Notes: generated from the sequence alone by a model not told the origin. A DNA stretch of 64,000 nt from Paragonimus skrjabini miyazakii (GCA_014338405.1 JTDE01000114.1:251316-315315), one strand, 5' to 3'. Positions 22,421-34,741 are shown, counted from the stretch's first letter. Program-made: numbers and translations.

Positions 22421-23298
22421 AAAATACGATGGCTGTGTTCTGCTCAGTTATTATCTACCACTCCCTCAACTAGCAATCAAAAGTCACCGTGAAAAGAAGT
22501 CAGAAAGTTTTGCTCAATGTACCTCTCGAAAACATTTCGCTGCATCGCATGAGATACTGCAGTATGCAGTTTTTTATAGCGAGGTTCAGTGGACCTTGTG
22601 AAGCAAAACAGCAAAACCAACAACCACGTAAAAACATGCACATTCATACACATCAGTGCACATCCGTTACAAGAACAGTCTGATATGATGAATAGGTTGA
22701 CAGACGTGTGGGGGAGCTGCATTTGTTAGCTGTTACTATCTCCACAAACCGGAGGAACCCTCGATTTTTACCGAGTGACGTATCCGAAATACCTACAGGT
22801 TCACTTACAATCGGCATGCCAGTAAATGTTGAGCGAATGATGTCGCCGGCTCTTTGTGACTTGTTACGTTTTGACCCGATTGAGACATTGTGGTATCCAT
22901 CGGCGTTTCGTTGGCCCAAACTGGAATGTGTTCGTTGACCCGATTACGTAATTACCGCTCTGTTCTGCCGATCTAAATGGTCCGGTACATGAAAGTGCAT
23001 AAATGATGTGCGATTTGACAATAAACGGTAACTGTGTTTTCAGCGATGTTGTTGGGATTCGGGTGGTGGTGAACAGCATACCCCTTTGCGCAGAACGTGT
23101 GTTCTGTTCGCCGTGAGACGAATTTTTAACAGCGCAGAAATGGCATCACATTTATAAAGCAAGCGGAGGTAGATATTCTGTTTGGTAGCCGTTAGGGCCA
23201 TCGCGACAGCTGGCTTTTATTTACTGAATGTACACGAACACGTGCGGTCGAAGGATGTGAATGATGTAGCAGGCACAATTAAAGGTAGACTCGTTACT
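22421..23298. other. Unassigned interval
   Basis: Open frames on both strands between 22653 and 22938 look mildly coding-like (plus strand reads RNPRFLPSDVSEIPTG) but have no recognised domain or convincing splice context. Confidence 0.3.
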
Positions 23299-23410
23299 CA
23301 TGAGTAGTAGGGAATTTTGATTTCCAAATATATTGAGTACCACCCACAGCTGGTCGCAACTGTCGCATTCCCATAGACTTTCCAGTCGGCCCCCTTCAAA
23401 ATTTAAATGT
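23299..23410 (-). repeat. HHR-FB 3' end fragment
   Basis: Minus orientation: terminus CATGAGTAGTAGGGAATTTTG, then the tail with CAACTGTCGCATTCCCATAG and ACTTTCCAGTCGGCCCCC. It stops before the hammerhead. Confidence 0.75.
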
Positions 23411-24404
23411 TTCATTCTTTACTGTGAGCAAAGCGTGCAGTTATGTGAACTCTTTCGTTTGTTGCGTGCAGACATAACCGAATGATATCTCAAGCATATT
23501 TCAAAATTTCAAGTGAGTTCCTTGAAATTAGATTCCGGTAAACTCCTCAGGATTAGTTTTGTAATTAGCAAACGTTCATTTATGTAGACGTTCACCCGTT
23601 AACAGTCACTTACCAACTTGTTGCGAACTGCAGGTTCATCAATTGGCCACTTCCAAGAAAATTTGCTGAATAATGGTTAGCGACGAACAGGACTATAACT
23701 GATGTCAGTGACTTCGCAGTACACTTTAAAGTATTGATCGATATATACACACATACATAATATTATAATAATGTAAGTATCACAACGAGACTGAACCTCT
23801 TCACGGTGTGACAGCATCTGCTTCTTGACGATCTTCTGGGCTAAACCGGACGGCGTGGCAATCACACTCACAGATTGACTCATACCAGGCAGGCTAGTAG
23901 GTAAAGTTCCGACAAACCAGTCTCCTAGTCTTCCATATCATGTTTGGGAGAAGGGTGACATACTTTTCCAGAAAAGTCACCAATGTTGGTAGCTCACCCG
24001 CTGCCTTGCGGTACGGGTGCTTAAGTCAAGGGCTTCGGCAGAGAACTTTAATCGTTCTCCTGACCAGGTCTGGGCGTCTTAGCAATTTATCAACCTATAT
24101 ACAACAATGAATAATCATTACACTTATAATTCTGTACTGCATTGGCCGTCTCGCAGTACAAACCGGGTCGCTTTATCTGCTGCATACAGCAGGGTGGATA
24201 GGCGAACACAAGCTACTGCTGACCTCTCCCTCAATGTCCTATCAAATTTAGTTCTCAAGACCCTCCCGACCTCCATTTCGACTGATTACAGTACAGATCC
24301 CACAACAAATATAGGTATTCATGGTGACGCTATGCCAATAATTTTCATCTATTACCATCCAACCTCGGACCTCCCGCGTCGTTTGGCTAGTCCTAGAATG
24401 TAAA
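23411..24404. other. Unassigned; possibly 5' region of the next LINE
   Basis: The part from about 23980 to 24404 leads into the endonuclease frame of the RTE element and may include its 5' UTR. This is inferred from position only. Confidence 0.3.
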
Positions 24405-25190
24405 TTAATATAGGTGCCTTCAACGTTTGCACGCTAAAAGAGTCAGCTCAACAGGCCGTTGCTTATCGATTTCTGTCGTATTTCGGAGACCAAAATCCAG
24501 AACATTAGCCGACGTATGGAACTAAAACCACCCACACGGTCTACCCCATATTGGCTATACACTTCGGGCGACTCCACGGCTGCAGTTACCGGTCAGGCTG
24601 GAGTAAGTATAGTCCTCAGCACGACGGCTGCTGCCGCGTTGGTAGATTGGATTCCTGTTAGCAGTAGATTCAGTGTCGTCCGTCCGGAAGACCCTATAAG
24701 GCTAAATTGGAAGACGAAGTTATCAGTGTCCGCTTATACTTCAGCTGGATGTAGTGAAGCTGGTGACAAGGGGGCTTCCTACTCGGATCTAGCTGCGCTC
24801 ATTCGATTGACACATGGTTCTGATATAATCATTCTGACCAGAGATATGAATGCTCAGGTCGGCCGCCTTGGGGAGGTTGAGTCTCGTTCAGGTGGAAGGT
24901 TTAGGGTATATCACATGGCTTGGATATTGACGAACAGCTGTTGCAGCCGTGTTGTGAGCACAAACTATTTGTAGCCAGCACTAGTTTTAAGCATCGTAAC
25001 CGTCACTGTCATACTTGGTGCCCGCGTTCTCCGAATCGAGGCTGGTCGCAGATAGACCACATAACTGTTGGTTGTAGGTGTCGGCGTTCCATTGAAGAAT
25101 GTCGTTCACATAGGAGCACGCACCTGGATTCACATCATGCGTTGGTACGCTGTTGTTTTGTTCTTGCTTTTGCTAGACAACGACCTCACT
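24405..25190 (+). pseudogene. RTE apurinic-type endonuclease domain
   Basis: The first part reads NIGAFNVCTLKE at the start, typical of the N-terminal edge of RTE endonucleases, then SETKIQ (the catalytic-Glu region). The open frame at 24459-24974 contains DIIILTRDMNAQVGRLGE, matching the conserved GDMNAxVG box with Gly changed to Arg. A frameshift near 24920-24960 moves the rest into another frame (24920-25192), where WSQIDHI and the SHRSTHLDSHHALV box (normally ending in DHxLV) are seen. In a working element this domain nicks target DNA to prime reverse transcription. Frameshift and substitutions make this copy inactive. Confidence 0.85.
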
Positions 25191-25599
25191 GACAGTAACG
25201 GCTACCTGTTGAGAAACTGACTATGCTGTCGGTAAAGCATAAGCACCAAAGTGGATTACAAATCAGGTTTAACAGTCCGTATTCCGAATATCTTAATAGC
25301 TGCTGAACTCTCGCAGTCCGTTCATGAGACAATTACTACATCATGCGGCACAGGGATACGTGGGTTAAACAAACTTTGAATCCCAGAGAAATCCCTGGAG
25401 TTGTTAGAGTCGAGACGGAACATCCCTCCTGGCAGACACCCGGAAGAAACTGAAATATAGTCTGATCAGCGATCACGAGAATGGGCTAGTGGATAAAGTT
25501 GGGAAAATAGAAATCGCTCTTGCTTCAGGGAAGACTGGCAGACTTTTCAGGCCCATCCGTACCATAGCTTCAAGAAAACAGTCCGTCAGCGAAGCTCTT

Positions 25600-26627
25600 G
25601 GTGACTTTGTGGACAACTGTCTCGGGAAATCGTCACTTCTAGTGGTGTTCGTCAGGGGTGTCCGATTTCCCCCTTCTTGTTCAATTTTGTCATGGACGAC
25701 ATTTTGGAGGGGGCGCTTCCGAATCCAGTGGGCTTGGTGTTGAGTTTTTCTTGGCGCTAGATTGACCGATCTGGAGTATGCGGACGACACTGTCTTACTT
25801 AGCCCCTTTGCCGAAAACATACCGACCATGCTGAACAAGGTGAGTGACCGGGCTGGTTTGTATAGAATGCGCTTTGCATCATTAGAGTGCAAAGTGCTGC
25901 TTCAAGACTGAGGCATTTCCACTCCTAATTTCTTTATTGCAAGTAATCCGCTTGAGACTGTGGACGATTTCACACATTTGGGTAGCTCTATATTGTCACC
26001 CTGTAGTATTGCTGATAAGGCATCAGCCGGAATAGCAAAGGCACGAGTCGCCTTTGTCAAACTGCGTCACCTGTGGAGTCAAAAAGACGTCCCGTTGTCG
26101 CTGAAAGGAAAGGTATGTAATGCCTGTGTGCGTTCCATTTTGCTCTGTAGTTCAGAAACCTGGCCTGTTCACAAGGAAGATGTCAAGAGTGTTAATGTGT
26201 TTGACCATCGTTGTCTCCGCCAAATAGCCTACATTAAGTGGACTGATCGCATGGGCATGGTGGCTGTTCGTCTGCGCATATTCCGGAGCGTCTGGAATGC
26301 TCGATCAACTGGCCAACTACTGACGTTGCACAGCCTGCGATGGTTGGATCACGTACTCCGTATGTCATCTGAGCGTTTACCGTACCGGGCTTTATATATT
26401 GAGACCACCAACAGTTGGATAAAACCACATGGTGGTCAAGCAACGACGTGATCACGAAATATGAAGACCCTGACTGCTCTAATGAACAAAGTGGGTAGGT
26501 GTCGCGTGCCTGGATGGGGTCCTCGTGATCACACAAACCGCTGGTTGGAAACGCTGTCCGAGATGGCGATGTGTTGTAGTCAGTGGCGTGTCTGCATCCA
26601 CATCATTTCTAGTTCTTCCTCTTAGTC
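25600..26627 (+). pseudogene. RTE reverse transcriptase, remnant and C-terminal region
   Basis: At 25640-25700 the frame reads as a degraded RQGCP-type box followed by FNFVMDDILE. LTDLEYADDTVLLSP lies at 25763-25807, with the two catalytic aspartates of RT present. A 163-codon frame at 25960-26451 continues with the C-terminal region (FTHLGSSILS, CNACVRSILLCSSETWP, FDHRCLRQ, MSSERLPYRALY), and a TGA at about 26449 interrupts what is open in the 5-kb copy. Domain order is normal, but the fingers region is deleted and the frame changes more than once. Confidence 0.85.
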
Positions 26628-26760
26628 TTCTTTTAATAATTTTCAACCTTCTTAGTAGCGTTATCTTCTAGGATAATCCAGGTCATTGTTGAGGTGAGCG
26701 ACGGCTCAAGCCACAGTACCTTTTGATCAAGCTCATAGCTGCTATAGTGATGATAATGAT

Positions 26761-28360
26761 ATCAGGGAGGCTACTAACACATTCATCGATAACAAATCAA
26801 TAAAGTTAGAGCGAAGGGCGGAATACTATGTCACCACCACAGGCTCGCAATGTAGCACCCTTGTCGATCGATTTAGAACCGTCCGCTTGATCTGAGGTCC
26901 GCAACTGCATTTCGGCTCTCGAACGTAATATTGCTGCTAGTCCAGCTGATCTCGCACCGGCATTTTTCGAAAAAAATGGGTAGGCGATAGTAAAGACCTT
27001 GATGCAGTTGTTTCAACTTGCGTGGACGACGGAGAGCATTTCACTTGGCTGGGTCCCATTGATAATAGTTCCCATGCTCAAGAAGAGAGTCCGGGGCACT
27101 TGCGGGAACCATAGGGGAATTAGTTCGACCCAAGTCAGCACTAAGTTCCCGGCATCCGTCAGGCTTCGTTGACTCACAGCAGCTCGGGAAGCAAGCGTTA
27201 GCGAGGACCAGGCAAGGTTCTGTCTTCGTCAAGGCTGCATTCACCAAAATCTGGGGTAGCGATATGTGTACTACCGGCCAAAAATCGCCGTATTTCTCGA
27301 GTATAAATTTGCCTTTGATTTGGTGTATCGATCTACGCTTTTAAAGTCGCTCAAACGCAGAGGTGTACCAATCGAGTATGTGAACACAATGTGGGTGTTT
27401 TATTCTCATACCGCAGCCCACTTTAAGGTTTACAATGAACTGTCTCATAGTATCAGCAACATTACCGGTGTACATCAAGGCTGTCCGCATCCACCATGTT
27501 TGTTTAATTTTGTCATAGACGAAATAATGGAGGATTGTCTCCGACAGTCACAAAATGCTGACGTGGACCTTCTGCCTGGTGGAAGGCTGACTGGTCTTGA
27601 TTGTGCTGACGACAACATGTTGTTTTCCAACAATTTTCAAGCAACACAGACAATGATAAACTTTATTTCGCACTGTTTATTGTTTAGGAATGTGGCTTGT
27701 AGTCTTAAACTGCAACTGAAACAATGCTGTGGTTACGCAAATTTAATGTTTGATGATAAAATTATAAAAATCATTCACCGATTTGTATAACTGAAAAGCT
27801 GTATTAGCGGTGGAAGTGTATGGAATGAAATGGAAACACACAATAGTTAATATATGACACTTCTGGTGATAGACAAGCTCAAAGGTCGCGTATATAAGTT
27901 TACAGTGAGGACTGCATTACTTTCGTGCAGCGAAACCTGGCCACTCAGAGTAGACGACGTGAACTGCATTCAGAAATATGACCACCCATGCCTGCGTCCA
28001 GTCACTCGTATCGGGTGGCATCAACGAGTGAGTAACGAGTAATGAGGAGGTTAAGACGCGGGTGTTTGGCACTGATTGTCAAACGAGTTCTTTCGTTCAG
28101 TCCTTACAGTTGCACAGACTGAGATTGTTAGGTCATGTATTGAGGATGCCAGCTAGTCGTCTGCCACGCCGAGCACTGTTTACCGAAGCTGCAGTCGATT
28201 GGCGCAAGGTGCGAGGTGGATAGATAATGCCCAGACGAAGAGAAATTAAGCCATTAACCAAGGGGTTGGCGATTGTAGGTCAGGTTCCTCTCCCGGATTC
28301 GGGCCGTCGGGACACACGAAGTTGGTGGCTGGGAATATCAGTTGCAGGCGGCTGATAGGG
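26761..28360 (+). mobile_element. Second RTE-type LINE fragment, more diverged
   Basis: Starts abruptly in coding sequence (REATNTFIDNKSIKLERRAE near 26764-26824, the region just before RT) directly against the 3' end of the previous RTE copy. It continues through RT and the C-terminal region to about 28360, with many stops and frameshifts. It is clearly a different, older copy or subfamily from the one at 24.4-26.8 kb. The junction suggests one element inserted into, or recombined with, the other. Confidence 0.8.
27266..27790 (+). pseudogene. RTE reverse transcriptase core
   Basis: A 174-codon open frame covers RT motifs in order: FLEYKFAFDLVYRSTLLK (motif A region with the first Asp), GVHQGCPHPPCLFNFVIDEI (motif B region) and GLDCADDNMLFSNNF (motif C). 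The catalytic box is CADD rather than the usual YADD or FADD at 27602-27613. Upstream, 27010-27190 encodes further RT sequence in other frames (PLIIVPMLKK, CGNHRGIS) broken by stops. Downstream, 27854-28250 holds the C-terminal region (LKGRVY, CSETWPLRVDDV, LRLLGHVLRMPASRLPRRAL) in two frames. Confidence 0.85.
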
Positions 28361-30122
28361 TTCAGTGACGTGAACACGAAGACAAATGAGTTTTGACTGA
28401 AGCCCTTTCGTTTGTGACACAGGACCTAAGGTGTATTTTGGATCGTAGAAAAAATTATTACGTTTTACAAGAAAACCTTGTTGCACGGAAACAGAAATAA
28501 TGTTTATACGAATGTCATTCAATTTCCCGTAGAATAAACAAATGACAATGACTATGGTTTTAATTTTAATGACTTGTGGGTAATGATAAAACCAAAGTTG
28601 GTTAGTAGCGCAACCTCGCCCAGAAGTTAACAAGAAAATGACATTTTTGTATGTCTATCACATATGTTCACTTTTCATGAAGCCATCTACCTAACACTGA
28701 TATTTGGACTACCAGCTTCCAGTACTGCTCCTAGTGCATAGGTTTGTGATTCTCGACGTCATCTAGCACGCACACTGCCTAGCTTGTCGCAAGCCAGAAA
28801 CATGTTCTAGTATAAAAGCTGTTATCCAAAGAGTCATGCGTGTTCTCTTGATAATCCACCCAGTACTCGTATTGAATTTTGCATCTACCCAACCTAAATA
28901 ATACCAGGATGTTTAATAAGAACGTGGATTCTGTCTTACAGTTTCTTATTTTTTTCCACTGTATGGGGTCAGGGTAATACTACCGCATGTCCAGATATCG
29001 CTTTCTCTTCCCTTTAGGATGCATTATGAGATTATTTTTGTATTGCTCCGTAACCCAAGTGTGGTTAAAATACAGTGGGTTGTACCATGGCGATGGAGAC
29101 TAGAGTAGAAACGGTCATTTCACGGGGTTCGAACATTGTGCAAAAGCCTAAACTGACAGACTTCTCAGTCAAGTTAGATCGACGAACGCACCCCATAGGC
29201 TAACAAGCAAAGGCTGACTTGTCAAACTTGATACACAATTATCGTCACGGTAACAAGTTTACTTCCAAATTCCCCAGTGCGCTTGTACCGCTACATTTCG
29301 TTGGGGTTTACTAAAATTACATCCTTAGAAAACCTAGTCTACACTCTCTCACAGTGTTGACGTTTCAGTGCGCTCTATCCGTTTTCTCCTTCTACCTTAC
29401 AGCTCCAGTGCTATTCGCTTACACTGTTGAGCTGGACGGTGGAGCAAATCGCGTTTGTTAATGACTTGGAATCTAAACTTAAAGGTTGATGTATCTCTCA
29501 TAACTATTTGCATTTTTGTAGGTGCGTTGGCTGTATATCCACTCACACACACTGAAAATGGCACAACGTATTGTCGTTGGCTTTGCTTACCTATCGAAGC
29601 TGATCGATTGTGTGACCTTCCTTGATTTACGTTCAACCTTCCAACAGCTACCCCATTCAACAAAGACAGTTTCATTCAGCATGACAGTCTGACCCTAAAA
29701 ACATCGACCAGTCGGTAGTTGATTGGAATGCGGAAGAAGAAATGATCAAACACGATGTCATCACAAAACATTAGTGAACGTGCGTGTGTGCTGACTTCAG
29801 CATTAATGATCCAACGGTGACATGAAAATTCCCGCCGCGTAGAGTGTTACTGATTCAGTCTTGAACGAGTTACTATCAGTTCAACTGTGGAAAGTGTGTT
29901 AACTTCTCTACGTCACATTGCTAATGGTTCGAGCGATATGGAGTTGCTTCTAAACCTTCATTATCAATGTCGTCGTGGGGTATTTCAAAGTGACAAAGAT
30001 AAAAACCATATTCTCGTGCTTACCCCATATTACCCTATAACAAGGCATACACTTACTTTAAAATAAAAACAATACTTTCTAGAACAAGGACTCAATTATC
30101 GTGTTTTTCACTTCTTAAGATT
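28361..30122. other. Unassigned interval
   Basis: No gene or repeat recognised. A 92-codon minus-strand frame at 29397-29675 and one at 28280-28633 have no recognisable domain; the latter overlaps the LINE end. Confidence 0.35.
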
Positions 30123-30295
30123 GTGTGCAGCGTAGAGGATGTGGTGCCCCATCAAACAGAGATTGCCGACAAGGCAGATTTGTGTGCAAAAGCGAATGGC
30201 ACCAGTTCCGAAATTTGGTACACCTGCATAAAAGCTCACCGAACTGGACGCAAAAGCCATGCTGTTTCCCAAGTCCAATCCGTGTCAGTTAGTCG

Positions 30296-30529
30296 ATGGT
30301 GGCTATACTGACAACTTCTACTCATGAGTGTACAATATACGTGAATTGCTGGGAACTTTCTGACCCACAAACTTGGCATGAATCACCAGGACGCTATGTA
30401 GCAGTACCAGACGGACCCGTTGGGCCAACTGGGTCTGTGGCCTGGTTACTAGAAACTGGTACGGAAAAAGCTAAAGTTAATTGCAGATGTATTACCCAAT
30501 TCGGGTTATACAGACTAACTCCTAGCTAA
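30296..30529 (+). CDS. Candidate terminal exon, product unknown
   Basis: A plus-strand open frame ends at TAA 30527-30529 and is followed 17 nt later by AATAAA (30546-30551). It encodes a hydrophilic, Cys-containing segment (CTIYVNCWELSDPQTWHESP, then GPVGPTGSVAWLLETG and CRCITQFGLYRLTPS) with a composition unlike random sequence. Coding-like sequence in another frame precedes it (30123-30290), which would fit an intron or frameshift near 30290. The ATG at the open-frame start is probably not the initiator. No family was recognised. Confidence 0.35.
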   Translation: MVAILTTSTHECTIYVNCWELSDPQTWHESPGRYVAVPDGPVGPTGSVAWLLETGTEKAKVNCRCITQFGLYRLTPS

Positions 30530-30545
30530 TCTCAATTCTAGTATC

Positions 30546-30551
30546 AATAAA
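30546..30551 (+). terminator. Candidate poly(A) signal
   Basis: AATAAA 17 nt after the stop of the candidate terminal exon. Confidence 0.35.
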
Positions 30552-33297
30552 CCACCCCAGTTTGTGTTTTGACTGGATCTACGGACTACTAGCGCCTAAA
30601 CAAAAACGGAATAACGATCAATGAAACGGCGGATAATAGCACGACGAATAACGGTAATGAACAATAAGTACGGACTATATGCGGCCAGTTGGTCTCTTCC
30701 CATCCAACCCATCCACCCAAGGCTACGGCATGAACACAGAAAAAAAGCTCCTTTATGTCGCTCAACCCGCAGACAACTTGGTCACAAACCCGTTCGTATT
30801 TATAGGGTATGCGACTAGCAACAAGCAAGATCAAAGTGGATGGACTGGGCAAAAGTCTAGACAGTGGAGTCTAGGCCTGTAGTCGGGATGGCAACAACGG
30901 TTGTCACGAGGGCTCAGGTCAGTTATGAAGACCGGAGCAGTGTGCGACCACGACAAATGTGAAGGTCACTCATAAGTGAATTTTGTTACGCCTGGTCACA
31001 GAGTATTTTCAAGGAGCTGACAACTTCCTCGACACCTCCCTTACGGAGATTGGTGGCAGCTGCTCCTCTTCGGGGCGGACAGAATGAGAGTTGGTGCTCG
31101 GCGTTGTCGATGACTCCAACGTTTGGAAGGAAGACTGGTGTTGGCGGCCGACAGGAGTAAAGTTGATGCTGCCGGTAATATCGCTTTCTCAAAAAGCTTG
31201 AACGTGTCGAGGAGTAGGTGGGCGGTATACTTCTATGGTTGTAACGGATTTTCTTATTAACAGCATGACCTAGCCGGAGCTGATCGTGATGGCGAAAATC
31301 CCGGATAGTTTGTAAAAGCAGTTCGATTGTGAAAATGGGCACATCGCACTCACTACGTAACTTTTCATTTAAAATTATTTAATGCTTTAGTGGTTGATTT
31401 CTCAGATGATCGTAAATCTTTCAGATTTTTCTATTTTTCGCACAAAGCTGGATGCATTATTTTCAAAAAATACACAGACATCATAGGAAGCATTTATTCA
31501 TTGGCACCATCATTTACCCTCTTCTTCTTGATTAGATCGTACTTCAGTTTTCCACTGTATTCTCCAAACAGCTCTAATCAACCATACCCGAGGGGTCATT
31601 TAACGCGCAAACAAATATACGAACAAATATAATGTCTTCAATAAGTTTATCTTTTTTCTCACTTGTTATTCACAATGCATACCTGCCGCTGACAACTTCA
31701 ACAGACTGTTGCAGTTGCTAAATGAACTACAATTCCCCAAGGCAATCAGGCAATGTCTAACGAGTTGCAGAAGTAGTTAGAATAAAATCATTCCCAAACG
31801 AGCTGTTAGGATGACCGGACTACTGCGCCAATTGTTCTGTTTGGAAATTGAATTTGAAAAAGTATAACATCAATTTGCTGTTGTGATTTTAGATATACTC
31901 AGGTGTAACCCGACAGTTCTCTGAAATAATGCTTTACGATTACAGGGATATTCGTTCAGGTTAATGCCAAAACATATAGAAATGAATCACTTAAATTGAT
32001 AGAGATGGACATCCAACCGGCGTAGACCAGAGAGGTGATGGATTTAGTTCCAGTTAGAGAATTCTCGCCAAAAGTAATTTACCCAATATTCGAATCAACC
32101 AAGGAGAGCTCGTTTGGAAAATTTCACGTTGACCACGAATTTTCAAAATGTAGCTTGTTTTTGTGCAACTCCTACGTTACCCGGCAAGAATCATTTGGTT
32201 AACTTGATTCCCATCGCAAGAGAACGCAGAGGAAACGAGAGAAACATGTGATCTTGCCAACCAAGCACAGTAAAATCATCGCCTATTGTTAATACCTTAT
32301 AACATTTAGATGCACATTTCCACACGAAGTTTCCAGAAAAGTTCATTGGGCCCTATTCTGTTTGAAGTTTGGTGGTTTGCGTTGTGAAGACATCTGTTTA
32401 TTCCACGAAATAACAGTTACCTGCTTCGAAACTAACTTCTCTTACTACACTGTACAATTAGGCATGCTTATGCATATTTCTTATATGACGTATATTTATC
32501 TTTCATGGAAGCCTGCAGTTTCAAAAGGTATTGCAGTTTATATGAAGGGGAGTCGCCTTGAAGTCATCTTTGTTTAAAACGCTTTTTCGCAAACGCTGTT
32601 CTTCTATACTGTACTCAGCAGAATTCTAAGCCATCATTAGGATACAAACATTTTGATTTGCTTGAAATTGTGTGCCACAACGAATAGTGCGAGTATTGAC
32701 CTCATTGAACAACGTTAGATTAGTAAAAATATTCGTTTTCTCTATATGGTCATTTTATTATTCAGACATGTCTTTGCAGAACAGTAAACCACCCCCAGAA
32801 TGTTAGCAACGGCATAAGGGCGCTCTGAAAATACCAGGTTTTATACGACACCAAAACACTTCATCTCTAAGCAGGGTGAATGTTGGGTTTAACCTACACA
32901 TTTGCTGGGCTAGTTCGTGTAGTAATGGGATATCCTACGATTTCCAGACAAACCAGTGTACGGAATATATACGACTACCAGCAGTCTTGTCATACCAGAG
33001 CAGATGTTCAGTTTAATCACAATGACACTATGACTCGATAGTTGACAGCTGTCTTAATCTAAACAGCAAGGATTCGGTAATAGCGGAAACCAATGTTACG
33101 CATAAAATTAAGGCCTAGTAAAACGCTAAAATTCTAAATAAACGTTCTTAAATACTATCCAACTATATCCACTCATGCTGAAAACATAACAATATGTTTA
33201 AGGTTGTTAGAAGCATTTATTCATCTCTCTGTCAGTTTGTGAGTGATCACCTGTCAACTCTTACAGATTTCAGAAAATTCAGCTATTTTTGGCTTAC
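30552..33297. other. Unassigned interval with two coding-like frames
   Basis: On the plus strand, 30679-30882 reads YGMNTEKKLLYVAQPADN and NPFVFIGYATSNKQDQSG. On the minus strand, 30986-31342 is a 118-codon, locally GC-richer frame (NVGVIDNAEHQLSFCPPRRG). Neither has a recognised domain. The rest holds nothing identifiable. Confidence 0.3.
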
Positions 33298-33410
33298 TTG
33301 TATCCTTCACGTGCCCTATGGATTTCAGTTGTCTGCATAGCCAAATCCAGAGATATGAAGTGATGTACAAACCACTAGTCTCGATGGCATTTGCTGACCG
33401 GAAACGACCT
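33298..33410 (-). CDS. Candidate internal exon, product unknown
   Basis: On the minus strand the exon follows TTCTTGGTAG and ends CAA before GTAAGC, a near-consensus donor. It encodes GRFRSANAIETSGLYITSYL and WIWLCRQLKSIGHVKDT. The phase does not join directly to the exon at 33868-34127, so another small exon would be needed, or it belongs to something else. Confidence 0.3.
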
Positions 33411-33430
33411 CTACCAAGAATTAAGCTCAA

Positions 33431-33516
33431 GCATACTGCTTCTTTTTGAATGTGACTGTCTGAAAAATATAAGGGAATGCGACAGCTGCAAGCATTTGAG
33501 TGACGTTCAGTGTATA
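33431..33516 (+). repeat. HHR-FB tail fragment
   Basis: A plus-orientation tail: CATACTGCTTCTTTTTGAA, then GGGAATGCGACAGCTGC and TGACGTTCAG. It contains no ribozyme core. It lies within the span of the candidate minus-strand gene, probably in an intron. Confidence 0.6.
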
Positions 33517-33867
33517 GGAGACAAAGTGTCCTACTGCTCAATAGAAAAATAGTGTTTGTCATACATCCAAACAGCTATACATGAGAGCTGATATTCATAT
33601 GTATTGATATGACGATCCAAAGCTTCACTTGAGTCTAATATAAACAGCTGATTTGTTCACTCAGGCTGAAACATAGCCAAAGCCATCCAGACGTCACCGT
33701 TGCATATTTATTTAGTGAATTTATTTTGATCTCTTTCCCAATCCTAGTGACAAATTGTAAAGCCATTGTTTTACAAAATTAATCTTCTGTATGTTGGAAG
33801 TTAACATTGCTTCACCCTCCGTTTAAAACATAATTGAACATACACGAGCCATCTAGTAAGGGATTAC

Positions 33868-34127
33868 CTTCAGAGTTTTAAAGATTAAGGTTTGGCACGT
33901 GGTTGAACACAACTTGTACTCCTCGTGTGTATTTTCGAAGATTCTTTGTCCATTTGTGCTAAGATTACCTGCTATTAGATTTAAGATAATACGATCACCT
34001 TGCTTCGATAAAAATAGCATCCCTTTCCTGAACACCTGAGATGCACAATAAAACGTTGGACAAGTCCACAGTTTTTCAGGTTCTACGAAGGTTCCGCTCT
34101 TACTAAGATCTATTCCACTACTCCTCA
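33868..34127 (-). CDS. Candidate exon of a minus-strand gene, product unknown
   Basis: A 260-nt exon between TTATATTCAG (acceptor) and CTGAAG before GTAATC (donor). It encodes 86 codons without a stop, including KLWTCPTFYCASQVFRKGML and FLSKQGDRIILNLIAGNL. Its start needs one base from the preceding exon, which is what the exon at 34671-34741 leaves. The amphipathic character could fit a helical-repeat protein, but no family was recognised. Confidence 0.45.
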
Positions 34128-34670
34128 CTGAATATAAGCTGGTACTCTGTAATTCGTTTGCTGTGACGGCAGTGATACGTATTATACTTTAGAATTCGCA
34201 ATAAGGAACTACTGATGATTGAACCCTGTCCCACTGCAACATTCTACGTATGATTTTGACATTCATATGCAAATTCATTATTGAACTTAGATGTTGCTGG
34301 ACAACGTAAATGCCGGGCCACCACATCACCTTGAAATAACCTCACCCTCACTTTATGTCTTTTCAGTGTGTTATTTTGTTAACGCTAAGATGATGGAATC
34401 GTAAAAGACAACGCCGAAGATCACTTATTTTTAATAGTTCTTCATCAGATCAATACACCTTTATATTGTTCAACAGTATTGAAACAGTATTCAGAAGAAT
34501 AAAAGTGACAAAACAGAACACATATGATTCAAATCAACGTCATCCTAGCGGCTTAAAACATTAAAACGGCGATTCGCTAACGGTAGTGTTGATTGGTTCA
34601 GAGATACAAGTAGAGTTATTGCACAGATTGAGATCCGAAGATTTTAGTGATTGAAGGACACTGATAACAC

Positions 34671-34741
34671 CTTTGGTTGCGGCAACCCCGATGTCGTTAC
34701 TTTTCATGTTTTCCAGTTTTTTATATGTTGATTTAGTCTCG
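34671..34741 (-). CDS. Candidate exon of the same minus-strand gene
   Basis: A 71-nt exon after GTATGTTCAG and before GTGTTA. It encodes ETKSTYKKLENMKSNDIG and VAATK. It begins one base into a codon and ends with one spare base, joining in phase to both neighbours (35379-35527 and 33868-34127). The open frame continues to a stop at 34561, so this could instead be a terminal exon. Confidence 0.4.

Larger units (their letters stand above)
24405..26760 (+). mobile_element. RTE-type LINE, internally deleted pseudogene
   Basis: Order on the plus strand: AP-endonuclease region (24405-25190), a linker with stops (25190-25600), a short RT remnant with the YADD catalytic box (25777-25788), then the same C-terminal region and 3' UTR as the fragment at 4984-5799, ending in short TGATGATAATGAT repeats at about 26760. 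Most RT finger and palm motifs between the linker and the GVxxGxP box are missing, so there is a large internal deletion. The next RTE fragment begins within a few tens of bases of its end. Confidence 0.85.

Noticed and set aside
25473..25892. 139-codon minus-strand open frame
   Set aside because: It is the antisense of the RTE linker and RT remnant; the sense strand carries the recognisable motifs.
26234..26536. 100-codon minus-strand open frame
   Set aside because: Antisense shadow of the RTE C-terminal region.
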